Source: Clostridiales bacterium (GTDB taxonomy: Bacteria > Bacillota > Clostridia > Clostridiales > Oxobacteraceae). Taken from it: 42,753 nt of DNA. Within the stretch, counting starts at the first letter, position 1. Each line of letters starts with the position of its first letter. A program made the position numbers and the translations under genes. Location of the stretch: positions 1 to 42,753 of the forward strand of contig JASEJN010000026.1 in the NCBI GenBank assembly GCA_030016385.1. Reading direction: 5' to 3'. This document shows, in pieces, positions 7,490 to 16,000 of the stretch. The notes below the pieces were generated by a model. It did no database searches, was not told the origin of the DNA, and worked only from the letters and a program-made list of their open reading frames with translations.

Positions 7490-8293
7490 TTAGTACAGTT
7501 TTGAAACTACGTACTCCAAGAGGCGGTCCGGCACGAAGCGCTTTGCAAAAACGATAAGTTTGTATGACCATCCCGCAGTAATGCGCACAGGTGGATTTTT
7601 GCTTTTTATGATCCTGTATATTTCCTTTACAACCGCTCGGGGTCCGGGCCCGTTTTGTTCAGATTTTGCCATCGCGTCGATGGACTTTATAAATCTTTCT
7701 TTGTATACCGAGCTTTCCGATGCGGAAACGAATTTCCTTTTGCCCGTAAAGCCTGTTTTGGTATCCCCAGGCTCAACCATCGATACCTTTATTCCGTATG
7801 GTTTTAATTCGATGCGCATGGCCTGAGTCACTGCTTCTACCGAGAATTTGCTGGCGCTGTACATCGATTGAAACGGTATGGAAATAATGCCTGCAACAGA
7901 GCTTATGTTTATTATAAGGCCTTTTCCCTGTTTTCTCATATGAGGGAGTACCGCCCTTGACATTCTCAGCATGCCGAAAAAATTGGTATCAAACTGGCTG
8001 TATGCCTCCTCTATCGATGTATCTTCCACGGATCCTGCTATGCCAAAGCCTGCATTGTTTATAAGTATGTCTATGTGACCCTCTTTCTTTATTACATAAT
8101 CTACTGCTTTCTTTATGGACTCTTCCGAGCAGACGTCAAGCTGAACCATGTTGATATCGGTATCAGTGCCTGAAGGCTTCCTTGACGTTCCGTATACCGT
8201 AAAGCCATTGCTATTTAAGAATTCGGCCGTTTCTTTTCCGATGCCCGATGATGCGCCTGTTATCAAAACGACATTGCCATAATAATTATCCAT
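7490..8293 (-). CDS. Short-chain dehydrogenase/reductase (classical SDR)
   Basis: NAD(P)-dependent oxidoreductase with a Rossmann fold. It has TGASSGIG (residues 12-19) for cofactor binding, NNAG (79-82), the catalytic Ser near 131 and YSASK (Tyr145/Lys149). An Arg/Lys pair after the second strand (SRKP) suggests NADP preference. At 267 residues it is of usual length, with a C-terminal segment that may associate with membranes or lipid substrates. The ATG follows GGAGGAATCATA. It diverges from the alpha-oxoamine synthase gene across 290 bp. That pairing would suit a 3-keto-lipid reductase, but many cytosolic SDRs look alike, so the substrate is unassigned. Confidence 0.88.
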   Translation of the reverse strand: MDNYYGNVVLITGASSGIGKETAEFLNSNGFTVYGTSRKPSGTDTDINMVQLDVCSEESIKKAVDYVIKKEGHIDILINNAGFGIAGSVEDTSIEEAYSQFDTNFFGMLRMSRAVLPHMRKQGKGLIINISSVAGIISIPFQSMYSASKFSVEAVTQAMRIELKPYGIKVSMVEPGDTKTGFTGKRKFVSASESSVYKERFIKSIDAMAKSEQNGPGPRAVVKEIYRIIKSKNPPVRITAGWSYKLIVFAKRFVPDRLLEYVVSKLY

Positions 8294-8583
8294 TATGATT
8301 CCTCCACAATATTTTTAAATGATTATGTCCTATATGCATAAATATTTCGCCAAAAAATGGCATATCTCTTTATATTATACAGTAAAAAAAATGTACTTTA
8401 CAGCCAAAAATATGGTAATATAGTACTATATCGCATTTATACTTTATTAATTGATGGTATGCCTTATAATCATAGGTGTGGATCAGGCAAATCGGTATCA
8501 TTTTTTAATTCAGTCTGGTCGGATATTCCTCCTTAAAATAAAGGCATGCTAATTTTATTAAAATCGAAGGGAGAAAAAAAGTT

Positions 8584-9759
8584 ATGACTGATATTTTTGA
8601 AAAATGCTATAAATTTACGGCTGCAAAGGAAGTAATGAAAAAGGGTGTATATCCGTATTTTCATGCTTTGGATTCGGGGCAGGACTCTGAAGTTGTTATG
8701 AGCGGCAAAAGGACTATTATGATAGGCTCAAACAATTATCTCGGTTTAACTTCCGATGAAAGAGTAAAAAATGCGGCTGAAAAGGCTGTAAGAGAGTTTG
8801 GATCCGGGTGCTCGGGCTCGAGGTTTTTGAACGGCACCCTTAATCTTCATTTGAAACTTGAAAAGGAGCTTGCTTCGTTTTTGCACAAGGAAGCGGCATT
8901 GACATGGAGCACAGGCTTTCAGACCAATTTAGGGATACTTTCCTCCATAGCCGGCCGAAACGATTACATATTAGGCGACAGGCAAAACCATGCCAGTATT
9001 GTAGACGGCTGCAGGCTCAGCTTTGCAAAATATTTAAAATATAAGCACAGCGACATGGATGATCTTGAGAGGCTCCTCAAAAATATACCAGACGAGCACG
9101 GAAAGCTCATCGTGACAGACGGCGTATTCAGCATGGAAGGGGACATATGCAAGCTTCCGGAAATCGTAGACCTTGCAAGGAAATATGGCGCAAGGGTCAT
9201 GGTTGATGATGCCCATTCTCTCGGTGTGCTCGGTGAAAGAGGAAGAGGTACTGCCGAATATTTCCACCTTGAAAATGATGTGGATATAATAATGGGAACA
9301 TTCAGCAAATCCCTGGCAAGTTTGGGCGGATTTATTGCATCCAAGGAAATCGTCATACATTATGTAAAGCATACATCAAGGCCGTTTATATTCAGCGCAT
9401 CGATACCGCCTGCGAATGCCGCTGCCGCTCTTGAGTCTTTAAAAATATTGGAATCCGAGCCCCAGAGGATAAAGAGGCTGTGGGACAATGCAAATTACAT
9501 GAAAGAGCATCTCCTTGAGTTGAATATTCCGGTAGGACCGACGCAAACGCCTATTATACCTATTATGACTTATGAAGACTACAGGACGTTTTTGATCGCG
9601 AGAAAGCTCCTGGACGAAGGTGTGTATGTAAATCCTGTCGTAACGCCTGCGGTAAATCCGGGTGAAGCGCTTTTAAGGACGAGTTACACGGCAACTCATA
9701 CTCATGAGCAGCTGGATTATGCCTTGGAGGCATTTAAGAAGGTATTCAGCGAGTTCTAA
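8584..9759 (+). CDS. Alpha-oxoamine synthase, serine palmitoyltransferase-like (KBL/AONS family)
   Basis: PLP enzyme that condenses an amino acid with an acyl thioester and releases CO2. Seen are the SNNYLGLTSDERV entry segment, GSGCSGSRFLNGT, the cofactor-stacking His in D-R-Q-N-H-A-S-I, D-x-A-H-S-L-G-V-L-G, and the PLP lysine in GTFSKSLAS (Lys242). The N-terminal KGVYPYFHAL stretch and the FINP-like YVNPVVTPAV near the end recall bacterial serine palmitoyltransferases more than BioF or glycine C-acetyltransferase. No biotin or threonine-degradation genes are nearby. The start is ATG behind GAAGGGAG. A strong terminator follows, so it is probably monocistronic. Family membership is firm; the substrate is inferred. 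Confidence 0.88.
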   Translation: MTDIFEKCYKFTAAKEVMKKGVYPYFHALDSGQDSEVVMSGKRTIMIGSNNYLGLTSDERVKNAAEKAVREFGSGCSGSRFLNGTLNLHLKLEKELASFLHKEAALTWSTGFQTNLGILSSIAGRNDYILGDRQNHASIVDGCRLSFAKYLKYKHSDMDDLERLLKNIPDEHGKLIVTDGVFSMEGDICKLPEIVDLARKYGARVMVDDAHSLGVLGERGRGTAEYFHLENDVDIIMGTFSKSLASLGGFIASKEIVIHYVKHTSRPFIFSASIPPANAAAALESLKILESEPQRIKRLWDNANYMKEHLLELNIPVGPTQTPIIPIMTYEDYRTFLIARKLLDEGVYVNPVVTPAVNPGEALLRTSYTATHTHEQLDYALEAFKKVFSEF

Positions 9760-9794
9760 TTGATGTGAAATTGCTTACCATAAAGATTATGCTG

Positions 9795-9810
9795 ATTTGA
9801 AGAATATTAT
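9795..9810 (+). repeat. Family B terminal repeat, solo 16 bp
   Basis: ATTTGAAGAATATTAT, identical to the terminal inverted repeat of the complete element B, sits in the 3' flank of the alpha-oxoamine synthase gene without the rest of the element. At this AT content a chance match is unlikely but not impossible. Confidence 0.4.
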
Positions 9811-9820
9811 TTCATGAATA

Positions 9821-9863
9821 AAAGAGCTGCTGAAATTATTGGCAGCTCTTTCCTCTTTTTTGT
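9821..9863. terminator. Rho-independent terminator
   Basis: Stem AAAGAGCTGC / GCAGCTCTTT (9821-9830 with 9842-9851), 11-nt loop, then TCCTCTTTTTTG. Bases before the stem give TTTTATT on the other strand, so it can also end the convergent RMD1-like gene. Confidence 0.85.
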
Positions 9864-9891
9864 TTTGCCGGTGTAGAAAATCCATGCTACG

Positions 9892-10755
9892 TTAAAACAG
9901 CTTCGATGTGAGGGAAACTATGGTATCCAATCCGAATAGTACAAGCTCAACTGCGATAAGTACGATCACGGCAAGCTCAAGCTTTGTGCCCCTGCGTGAA
10001 TGGGTAAGCCCCGTAAAAACCTCGGTAATGTCAAGCAGAACCTCTGTCTTGCCTTTTATGTTTTCGTATCTGTCTTTAAGCTCAAAGAGCACCGAAAGCT
10101 GTTCGAACAGGTCTTCAGCCTGTTCGTTCTGCCAGGTTACTGTAGGTTTGTCAAAAAGCATTATATAGGATAGGGTATTGTATTTAAACCTTAATATCTT
10201 TCCAGACATTTTGGCGAGCTGTTTGTCGTTGAGGTCAAATCGTCCCTTATCAAGAAACTCTATTAATTTTTCCACTTCATCCATGAGCGTATCTATATCG
10301 TGTTCTATTTTTTCAAGGGCTACCGATTTCGCGATAACCGTCGATATGATATCCGGTATATAATCATAAACCCTGTTGATAGTTACGGAGTTATAATTAA
10401 TTTCGTAGGCAAGTTCTTTATCATCCTCGGGTTTAAGCTGATCGTCGATTTCAAGCTTGAAATTTTCCTGATATGTAAAGGGTACGGTATTTGAAATATT
10501 TTTATCGATTCTCTTTATATAATCCACTACATCCTGCATTTCATGGAACGTAAGGTTGACGAATACAATGCTCCCAAAGTGAAAGAGGTATACATACTTT
10601 TTCTCAGGCTGCAGGATGACGCCTTTTAAATTTTTTTCGTTCAAGAGAAGCGGCTCTTCCCATTTAAACTTTTTATTTATGCCAAAATGGGCGGCAATCT
10701 GGTTTAAATTTATCTCGTTCGAAACAACAGTGGATTTTAAATCAAGCAATTGCAT
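9892..10755 (-). CDS. RMD1/YagE/DUF155 family membrane protein
   Basis: Member of the family of yeast Rmd1 and Sif2 and human RMND1, conserved but biochemically obscure. Recognised by the VYLFHFGSIVFVN block near residues 54-66, a long helical middle with a coiled-coil-like stretch (IEHDIDTLMDEVEKLIEFLDKG), and a single C-terminal membrane helix (residues about 262-285) that would leave the bulk in the cytosol. 287 residues is the usual bacterial length. The ATG follows GGAAGTG. No operon partner; it is convergent with the alpha-oxoamine synthase gene. Function unknown. Confidence 0.85.
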   Translation of the reverse strand: MQLLDLKSTVVSNEINLNQIAAHFGINKKFKWEEPLLLNEKNLKGVILQPEKKYVYLFHFGSIVFVNLTFHEMQDVVDYIKRIDKNISNTVPFTYQENFKLEIDDQLKPEDDKELAYEINYNSVTINRVYDYIPDIISTVIAKSVALEKIEHDIDTLMDEVEKLIEFLDKGRFDLNDKQLAKMSGKILRFKYNTLSYIMLFDKPTVTWQNEQAEDLFEQLSVLFELKDRYENIKGKTEVLLDITEVFTGLTHSRRGTKLELAVIVLIAVELVLFGLDTIVSLTSKLF

Positions 10756-10786
10756 TAAATCACTTCCAAAAACTAATTATACATTT

Positions 10787-10795
10787 ATTATACCA
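10787..10795 (-). promoter_or_regulatory. Extended -10 promoter of the RMD1-like gene
   Basis: The minus strand reads TGGTATAAT, an extended -10, about 32 bp before the ATG. The -35 position is poor (GTGTTT). Confidence 0.5.
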
Positions 10796-10835
10796 TATGA
10801 AAGCTCCTAAAACACTAACCTATATTAAACAGTTT

Positions 10836-11079
10836 CAATTCGCAATTTGAACTTACGTTATTTTGAACACTCATTCGGCGGATTCAAGTTTTGTAAGTTC
10901 TAAGGCCAGCAGCCGCAAAGCCAAGAGCTTTTGAAACTCGCCTTGCTCAGACATTCAAAAGTTCTAAGGATTCTTTCACGGCGGCAAAGCCAAGAACTTA
11001 TCAAAACTCTTATAATGCGAATTTCGTTGCTCAAAATAACATAATCCTATTTATGCCTGATTTCATATTGCGAATCGAA
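10836..11079 (+). repeat. Family A inverted-repeat element, full copy
   Basis: About 244 bp, same layout as the copy at 5448-5692. The outer arms here are TTCGCAAT and ATTGCGAA: both arms changed relative to the first copy (TTCGTAAT / ATTACGAA), so pairing is kept. The inner stem pairs AGAGCTTTTGA with TCAAAAGTTCT through one G-U. The left arm has a short internal deletion while the right arm is complete, the reverse of the first copy. Confidence 0.85.
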
Positions 11080-11131
11080 GATTAAACAAGGTGCATATTT
11101 TATGCACTTCTAACTAAGTTAATATTGCGGG

Positions 11132-11175
11132 AAAATTTTGCATAATTTCGAGTTAATATTTTTTTGCAAAATTTT
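11132..11175. repeat. Short inverted repeat upstream of the SigH-type promoter
   Basis: AAAATTTTGC (near 11132-11141) is the complement of GCAAAATTTT (11166-11175). The interval also holds two copies of AGTTAATATT. A GTGCATA/TATGCAC hairpin lies just before. This could be operator DNA for the yhaON-like operon; no known binding consensus fits. Confidence 0.35.
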
Positions 11176-11177
11176 AT

Positions 11178-11206
11178 GCAGGATTGAATAAAATAATGTA
11201 GAATAG
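11178..11206 (+). promoter_or_regulatory. SigH-type promoter of the yhaO/yhaN-like operon
   Basis: GCAGGATTG, 11 bp, GTAGAATAG. This fits the SigH consensus RnAGGAwWW-N11/12-RnnGAATww. The same arrangement recurs at 21676-21705. SigH drives transition-phase and early sporulation genes in Bacillus and Clostridium. Confidence 0.6.
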
Positions 11207-11215
11207 ATATGGGCA

Positions 11216-11242
11216 TGACCCCGGAAACTGTTTAGGGGGTCA
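11216..11242 (+). other. 5'-leader hairpin at the predicted transcript start
   Basis: TGACCCC (11216-11222) pairs with GGGGTCA (11236-11242). Flanking GATATG/CATATC and GGCATG/CATGCC offer alternative outer stems. It begins within a few bases of the start expected from the SigH-type promoter, so the mRNA would carry it at its 5' end. No T-run follows, so it is not a terminator. Confidence 0.45.
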
Positions 11243-11297
11243 TATCTTAGCATGCCAAAATAAAATCACGTACCCATGCTGTTATGGAGGGTTTTAA

Positions 11298-12548
11298 ATG
11301 ACGTTTAAGTTTATACATATGGCTGATGTACATATCGACACGGCTTTTAAGAGCAAGGATAAAAGGCTTCGCAGGATCCTCAGAGATGCTGTGTATGAAT
11401 CGTTTAAAAGAGCGGCTGATGAGGCGATTGCAAGGAAAGCGGACGCTGTTTTGATAGCAGGAGATCTTTTTGACAGCGATACTTTGAGCTTCACTGCGGA
11501 AAAGATGATGATAAATGAAATGGAACGGCTTTGCAGAGCTGAAATAGATGTATATTATGCTCCCGGGAACCATGATCCCTGCGGGGGCGATTTTGCTTTA
11601 AGGGACATAAAGTGGCCCTCAAACGTCCATATATTCAATTCGCATAAAAGCACAAGCTATGAGATAAGGGATGACAAAGGGGAAATAAAGGCAGTAGTCG
11701 TTGGAGCAGGACATGAAAGCAAAAAGGAAGTCAGGGATATCGTAAAGAATTTTCCATATGCCAAAGGCGATGTACCATATGTGGGTCTTGTTCATACATA
11801 TGTGGCAGGTGAAAAAAATTATTCCGGGCATGAGAAATACGCCCCATGTTCACTGGAGGATTTAAAGTCCAGGGGGTATACATACTGGGCCATAGGGCAT
11901 ATACATGCAAGGGAGAAATTATGTGAGGAACCATTGATCGTTTACCCGGGAAATATTGCAGGCAGAAACATAAAGGAAACCGGTTTGAAGGGGGTATATT
12001 ATGTTGAAATAAGGAGCAGGCATGATGTAAAATGTGAATTTTTACCCGTCGCGCCGCTTCTTTGGGAAGAATTAGATATAAATAACCTCGATTTGTATAA
12101 CAGCCTGTCTGATATTGAAAATAAGATATACATATCGATAAGGCAGTATATGGACAGCCTGGATTATTCGGGAAAGCTATTGCTTAGGGTGAACCTTGCA
12201 GGTCAGTGCAAACTGTATGGAGAGCTTCAGGATGAAGACAATGTTTCGGAGATGGAAGAGAGCCTGAAGGAGAGCCTCGGCATGGAATATATAGATATAA
12301 GCACGGGAAAACTTACAAAATACGTGGACATAAAGAGCTACTATAATGAGCCCCATGTTTTAGGAGAGACACTCCGCCTTATCGAGGGGCTGAAAAATGA
12401 TGATAGCCTGCTTCTTCACATTTCGCCTGATCTTTCGCTGCCTGCGCCCGATGCGTCAAAAGATAAAAAAATAGAATATTTGAGGGAACTTTTATGCAAT
12501 ATGGAGTATGATGCGGCATCCCGCCTTATAAAGGAGGATGGAAAATGA
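11298..12548 (+). CDS. YhaO-like metallophosphoesterase (DNA repair exonuclease, SbcD/Mre11 family)
   Basis: Calcineurin-type phosphoesterase. Metal-binding blocks in order: ADVHID (Asp10, His12), GDLFD (55-59), GNHD (90-93), a middle GLVHTY and a later GHIHAR. Then comes the family's VYPGNIAGRNIKETG block. The 150 or so residues after the catalytic domain are a capping/DNA-contact region found in YhaO. The ATG follows ATGGAGGG. The stop overlaps the start of the large ATPase gene by ATGA, the same nuclease-ATPase pairing as SbcD-SbcC and YhaO-YhaN, so they likely form one complex that processes DNA ends. Confidence 0.9.
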   Translation: MTFKFIHMADVHIDTAFKSKDKRLRRILRDAVYESFKRAADEAIARKADAVLIAGDLFDSDTLSFTAEKMMINEMERLCRAEIDVYYAPGNHDPCGGDFALRDIKWPSNVHIFNSHKSTSYEIRDDKGEIKAVVVGAGHESKKEVRDIVKNFPYAKGDVPYVGLVHTYVAGEKNYSGHEKYAPCSLEDLKSRGYTYWAIGHIHAREKLCEEPLIVYPGNIAGRNIKETGLKGVYYVEIRSRHDVKCEFLPVAPLLWEELDINNLDLYNSLSDIENKIYISIRQYMDSLDYSGKLLLRVNLAGQCKLYGELQDEDNVSEMEESLKESLGMEYIDISTGKLTKYVDIKSYYNEPHVLGETLRLIEGLKNDDSLLLHISPDLSLPAPDASKDKKIEYLRELLCNMEYDAASRLIKEDGK

Positions 12549-15220
12549 GGATCAAGAAGATAATGGCCAAAAAATTCGGCTGCCTCAAGGATTTTGAAAG
12601 CCCTGATATAGAAAGCAATATGGTTGTAGTTTTTGGAAGTAATGAGGCAGGAAAGTCAACGTTTTTCAATCTGATATCCACCCTTTTTTATGGATGGTCC
12701 CCGGTATCGGACAATCCATATATACCATGGGAAGATGATTCCGCAGACTGTGAAGGAGTACTCGAGGGCGATGACGGAAACATGATAAAAGTATACAGAA
12801 GGCTTAGAAGCAGGGGAGACGGATACTACATACAAGATGAGAAGAGATATAATTTGGCGAACAGGCCAATACCCCAGGCGGAAAACCTTCCATATCAGAT
12901 ATTCAAGGAGGTCTATGCTGTAAACATCGACAACATGTGTTTCCCGTCTGATAACGTATGGCAGAAAATATTAAGCCAGCTTCTGGGGGGGCAATATGTA
13001 TCATTCCTAAATCCCGTAAGGGAAGTTGCTGCATCCTTGGAGAAGGAAGCCCAAAGTCTGTGGCGCAGAGATAACTTAGGGAAGCCCGAGGATAAGCTTT
13101 TAAGGCAGAAATCAATAAATATCAAACAAAAAATAGAAACTGCACGTGAAAATGAAGAATACATGCATGGAGAAGAAAAAGAGATAGATTCCATACAGGA
13201 AAAAATCGATGCGCTTAATGAGAGAAAAATCGAACTCATAAAATATTTCGATCGCATGGACAGGCTCTATCCCGTTTTCCTTAAAATAAAGAGGATAGAT
13301 AAACTTAATCGCGATGCAGGAAATATTGAAAGTATTAAAAAGCTGCCGGCCGATGCATGTGAAGTTTTATCCGGTATTAAAGATAATATGAGCGCCTTGG
13401 AAGAGCAGATAGAAGATTGCAGCAATCAAAGAAAAGCCCTGGAGGATAGAATAAACTCATTTACCGTAATTGACAAAAAGGTTTTGGGATTCAAGAATGA
13501 AATAGAAATGCTGCTATCGAGAGGCGCCGGGGAGATACAGGCTGATATAAGCTCCATAGATGAAATAAAAGACGATATATTGAGGTTTAAGGACAGGATA
13601 ACAAATAAGTGCAGGGAATTTTTGCAGGGCGGATGGGATGAAAGATTGGCTTCTAAATTAGAAAAAATCGACGAGGCCGAGCTTAGATACAGCATACAGA
13701 ACTTTAAAGCGCTGGATGAGAAGTGCAAGGAGCAGGAACTAAAATTCAGCGCCCTTAAATACAAGGCAGGCGGCATGCAGAATATAAAACATATGCCATA
13801 TTTTTCATTGGTTTTATGGGCTGCCGGAATAATCGGCCTTTTGCTTAAGGGAAACGCACCGGTCAAGTTTATTTCATTGCTGCTTTTGGTGTCAGGGGCG
13901 TTTACATTGTTTTTATATTTTTATCTTAAGAGAGGACAAGATACGGTGGCCGAGCTTAAGGAGGGGGAAAAGGGGCTGAATGCTGCGAAAATCAACAGGG
14001 ACGAAGCCTTGGAAAAAGTGAAGGCATCGCTTCTTGACCTGCCCGTGGCATCTTCCATATTGGAGAGACCTGATGAGAGCATCATACTCAACGTGATGAA
14101 CATCAAGGAGCTCTTGTACAACATAAGGTGCGGAAGGGATAAAATAGATAAGAAAAATAAGGCTCTCGATGACAATGCTGATATAATAAAAAAAATAGCC
14201 GAGGGCACGGGAATGAAGATAAGCAAAGATATATTGAACGATATATCAGCTATAAGGAGGATATATAAACAGGCGGCAGGCCATATGGAAGATGCCACCG
14301 GGGCTCAAAAGGGCATGGAAGAGATATCAAAGAAGGCGACAGAGCTAAAATACAGGATGGATCTGGAGCAAAAAAAAGCGGAAACGATTGAGAAGGGATT
14401 AAACAGTTTTGAAGGCGATTCAATGGATGAAAAAACAGAGGATTACGCCAAGCGCCGGAAATGCATGGAGACGGCTGAAGCCCTTAAAAATGAACTGCTA
14501 AACGAGCATCCTGATATAGATGAAATAAAAAACGAAATACAAAAAACAGACGACTGGAACTTCGAGGAGGATTATACCGCGAGGGCAAAGGATGAAAGGG
14601 AGAACATAGAAAAAGAATTAAACGGATTAAATGAAAGGCTCGGGGCGCTCAAAAAGGATATAGACAACAGAAAACAGATGGAGAGGTTGGATGATTTAAA
14701 AGGCCAGGAGGCATATATAGAGGATGAAAGGCGAGAGTGCAGAAGGAAGAGGGATTATCTTATGCTCCTTAGAAATGTTTTGCTTGAAGCCGAAAGGAAA
14801 TACAGGGATGAAAACCAGCCTGACGTACTGGCCAGGGCCGGGGAATATCTATCTATAATCACAGGGGGGCGGTATTTTAAATTATCTGCGGAAGAAGACG
14901 GCAGATCACTTGTCGTCAAAGGAAACTGCAGGGAGGAATATATGAATATCGAGAACATGCACCTTAGCAGGGGGACAAAGGAGCAGATATACCTTTCCCT
15001 TCGCCTTGCTCTTTCCGAGCACCTTAATTCGGGGAGTGCAAGCCTTCCTATCTTTCTGGACGAGGTTTTGGTGGACTGGGATGATATGAGGCTTGATAAC
15101 GGGTTGAAGCTTTTAGCTGAAATAGCAAAGAGCCGTCAGGTATTTTTATTCACCTGTCGCAGACAGGTTTGCGATACAATATGTAAATCGGGCAGTATAC
15201 AGCTGATTGAACTTTGCTGA
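12545..15220 (+). CDS. YhaN-like SMC/Rad50-type AAA ATPase
   Basis: Partner ATPase of the upstream nuclease, 891 residues. Walker A GSNEAGKST (31-39) is at the N-terminus. Long coiled-coil arms run to about residue 400 and again from about 470 to 780. The ABC-type signature HLSRGTKEQIYLSLRL is near 805 and Walker B LPIFLDEVL near 834. Between the coils, residues about 418-461 form two hydrophobic helices, a YhaN feature absent from SbcC and suggesting a membrane-tethered hinge in place of a zinc hook. The 4-bp overlap with the nuclease gene implies coupled translation. Confident family call; the exact DNA substrate is unknown. Confidence 0.9.
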   Translation: MRIKKIMAKKFGCLKDFESPDIESNMVVVFGSNEAGKSTFFNLISTLFYGWSPVSDNPYIPWEDDSADCEGVLEGDDGNMIKVYRRLRSRGDGYYIQDEKRYNLANRPIPQAENLPYQIFKEVYAVNIDNMCFPSDNVWQKILSQLLGGQYVSFLNPVREVAASLEKEAQSLWRRDNLGKPEDKLLRQKSINIKQKIETARENEEYMHGEEKEIDSIQEKIDALNERKIELIKYFDRMDRLYPVFLKIKRIDKLNRDAGNIESIKKLPADACEVLSGIKDNMSALEEQIEDCSNQRKALEDRINSFTVIDKKVLGFKNEIEMLLSRGAGEIQADISSIDEIKDDILRFKDRITNKCREFLQGGWDERLASKLEKIDEAELRYSIQNFKALDEKCKEQELKFSALKYKAGGMQNIKHMPYFSLVLWAAGIIGLLLKGNAPVKFISLLLLVSGAFTLFLYFYLKRGQDTVAELKEGEKGLNAAKINRDEALEKVKASLLDLPVASSILERPDESIILNVMNIKELLYNIRCGRDKIDKKNKALDDNADIIKKIAEGTGMKISKDILNDISAIRRIYKQAAGHMEDATGAQKGMEEISKKATELKYRMDLEQKKAETIEKGLNSFEGDSMDEKTEDYAKRRKCMETAEALKNELLNEHPDIDEIKNEIQKTDDWNFEEDYTARAKDERENIEKELNGLNERLGALKKDIDNRKQMERLDDLKGQEAYIEDERRECRRKRDYLMLLRNVLLEAERKYRDENQPDVLARAGEYLSIITGGRYFKLSAEEDGRSLVVKGNCREEYMNIENMHLSRGTKEQIYLSLRLALSEHLNSGSASLPIFLDEVLVDWDDMRLDNGLKLLAEIAKSRQVFLFTCRRQVCDTICKSGSIQLIELC

Positions 15221-15234
15221 AGGAAGGTTTATAT

Positions 15235-15996
15235 ATGCATATGACACGCACAATGCTTTTGATTTGTCCTTTGATTTTTGCGGCCGGACTCGTGGATTCC
15301 ATTGCAGGAGGCGGAGGGCTTATATCATTACCTGCGTATGTATTCGCCGGGTTGCCCATGCATTTTGCATACGGCACCAATAAATTTTCTTCCATGTTTG
15401 GGACGCTGTTTTCGACGTTGAGATTTGTGAAAAGCAGGAAAGTTTATCTCAAGTCCGCAATAATATCCGCCATAGGTGCCCTTGCAGGATCGGCTCTCGG
15501 CGCAAAGGCTGCGTTATCGCTGAGCGATATTTACCTGAGGTATACCCTGATTATAATGCTTCCAGTTATCGCTGTATTTATACTGGCAAAGAGGAACTTT
15601 GGCGAAAACAACAGAGTCAAACATTTGTCCGGAAGGAAAATAATATTTCTATCAGCCATAACGGGAGTAGTAATAGGCGCCTATGACGGCTTTTTCGGGC
15701 CGGGGACCGGAACATTCCTCATACTTGTTTATACAGGAGCAATAGGGTTTGATATGACGACAGCCTCTGGAAATTCAAAGATAGTCAACCTTTCATCGAA
15801 CATAGCCGCCCTTGTGACATTTTTGCTGAGTGGGAAGGTACTGTTCGGGATAGGAATACCTGCGGCATTGTTCGGAATAGCCGGAAACTGGATAGGTTCG
15901 GGTCTTGCCATAAAAAATGGTTCAAAAGTTATTAAACCTGTGTTTATAGGCGTATTTGCACTTTTATTTTTAAAAATAGTAACTGAATTCATATAG
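15235..15996 (+). CDS. TSUP family (TauE/SafE) permease
   Basis: Predicted 7-8 helix membrane protein of 253 residues. Paired family motifs are DSIAGGGGLISLPAYV near the N-terminus and the second-half copy YDGFFGPGTGTFLI. TSUP proteins move sulfite, sulfoacetate or other organosulfur or C2 anions. A TTG at 15214 inside the previous gene opens the frame earlier, but AAGGAAGG sits 7 bp before the ATG at 15235, which is the better start. It lies 14 bp after the ATPase gene, so it shares that transcript, though a functional link to DNA repair is not obvious. Confidence 0.88.
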   Translation: MHMTRTMLLICPLIFAAGLVDSIAGGGGLISLPAYVFAGLPMHFAYGTNKFSSMFGTLFSTLRFVKSRKVYLKSAIISAIGALAGSALGAKAALSLSDIYLRYTLIIMLPVIAVFILAKRNFGENNRVKHLSGRKIIFLSAITGVVIGAYDGFFGPGTGTFLILVYTGAIGFDMTTASGNSKIVNLSSNIAALVTFLLSGKVLFGIGIPAALFGIAGNWIGSGLAIKNGSKVIKPVFIGVFALLFLKIVTEFI

Positions 15997-16000
15997 TATA

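Noticed and set aside
7174..7571. Frames covering element B (7174-7464 plus, 7365-7571 minus)
   Set aside because: They span the repeat and gene ends, lack start signals and show no protein-like composition.
13426..13866. Long antisense frames opposite lysC, the YhaN-like ATPase and the phosphohexomutase
   Set aside because: They are shadows of strongly supported genes, rich in Ser/Leu/Ile as expected from antisense reading, and have no ribosome sites.
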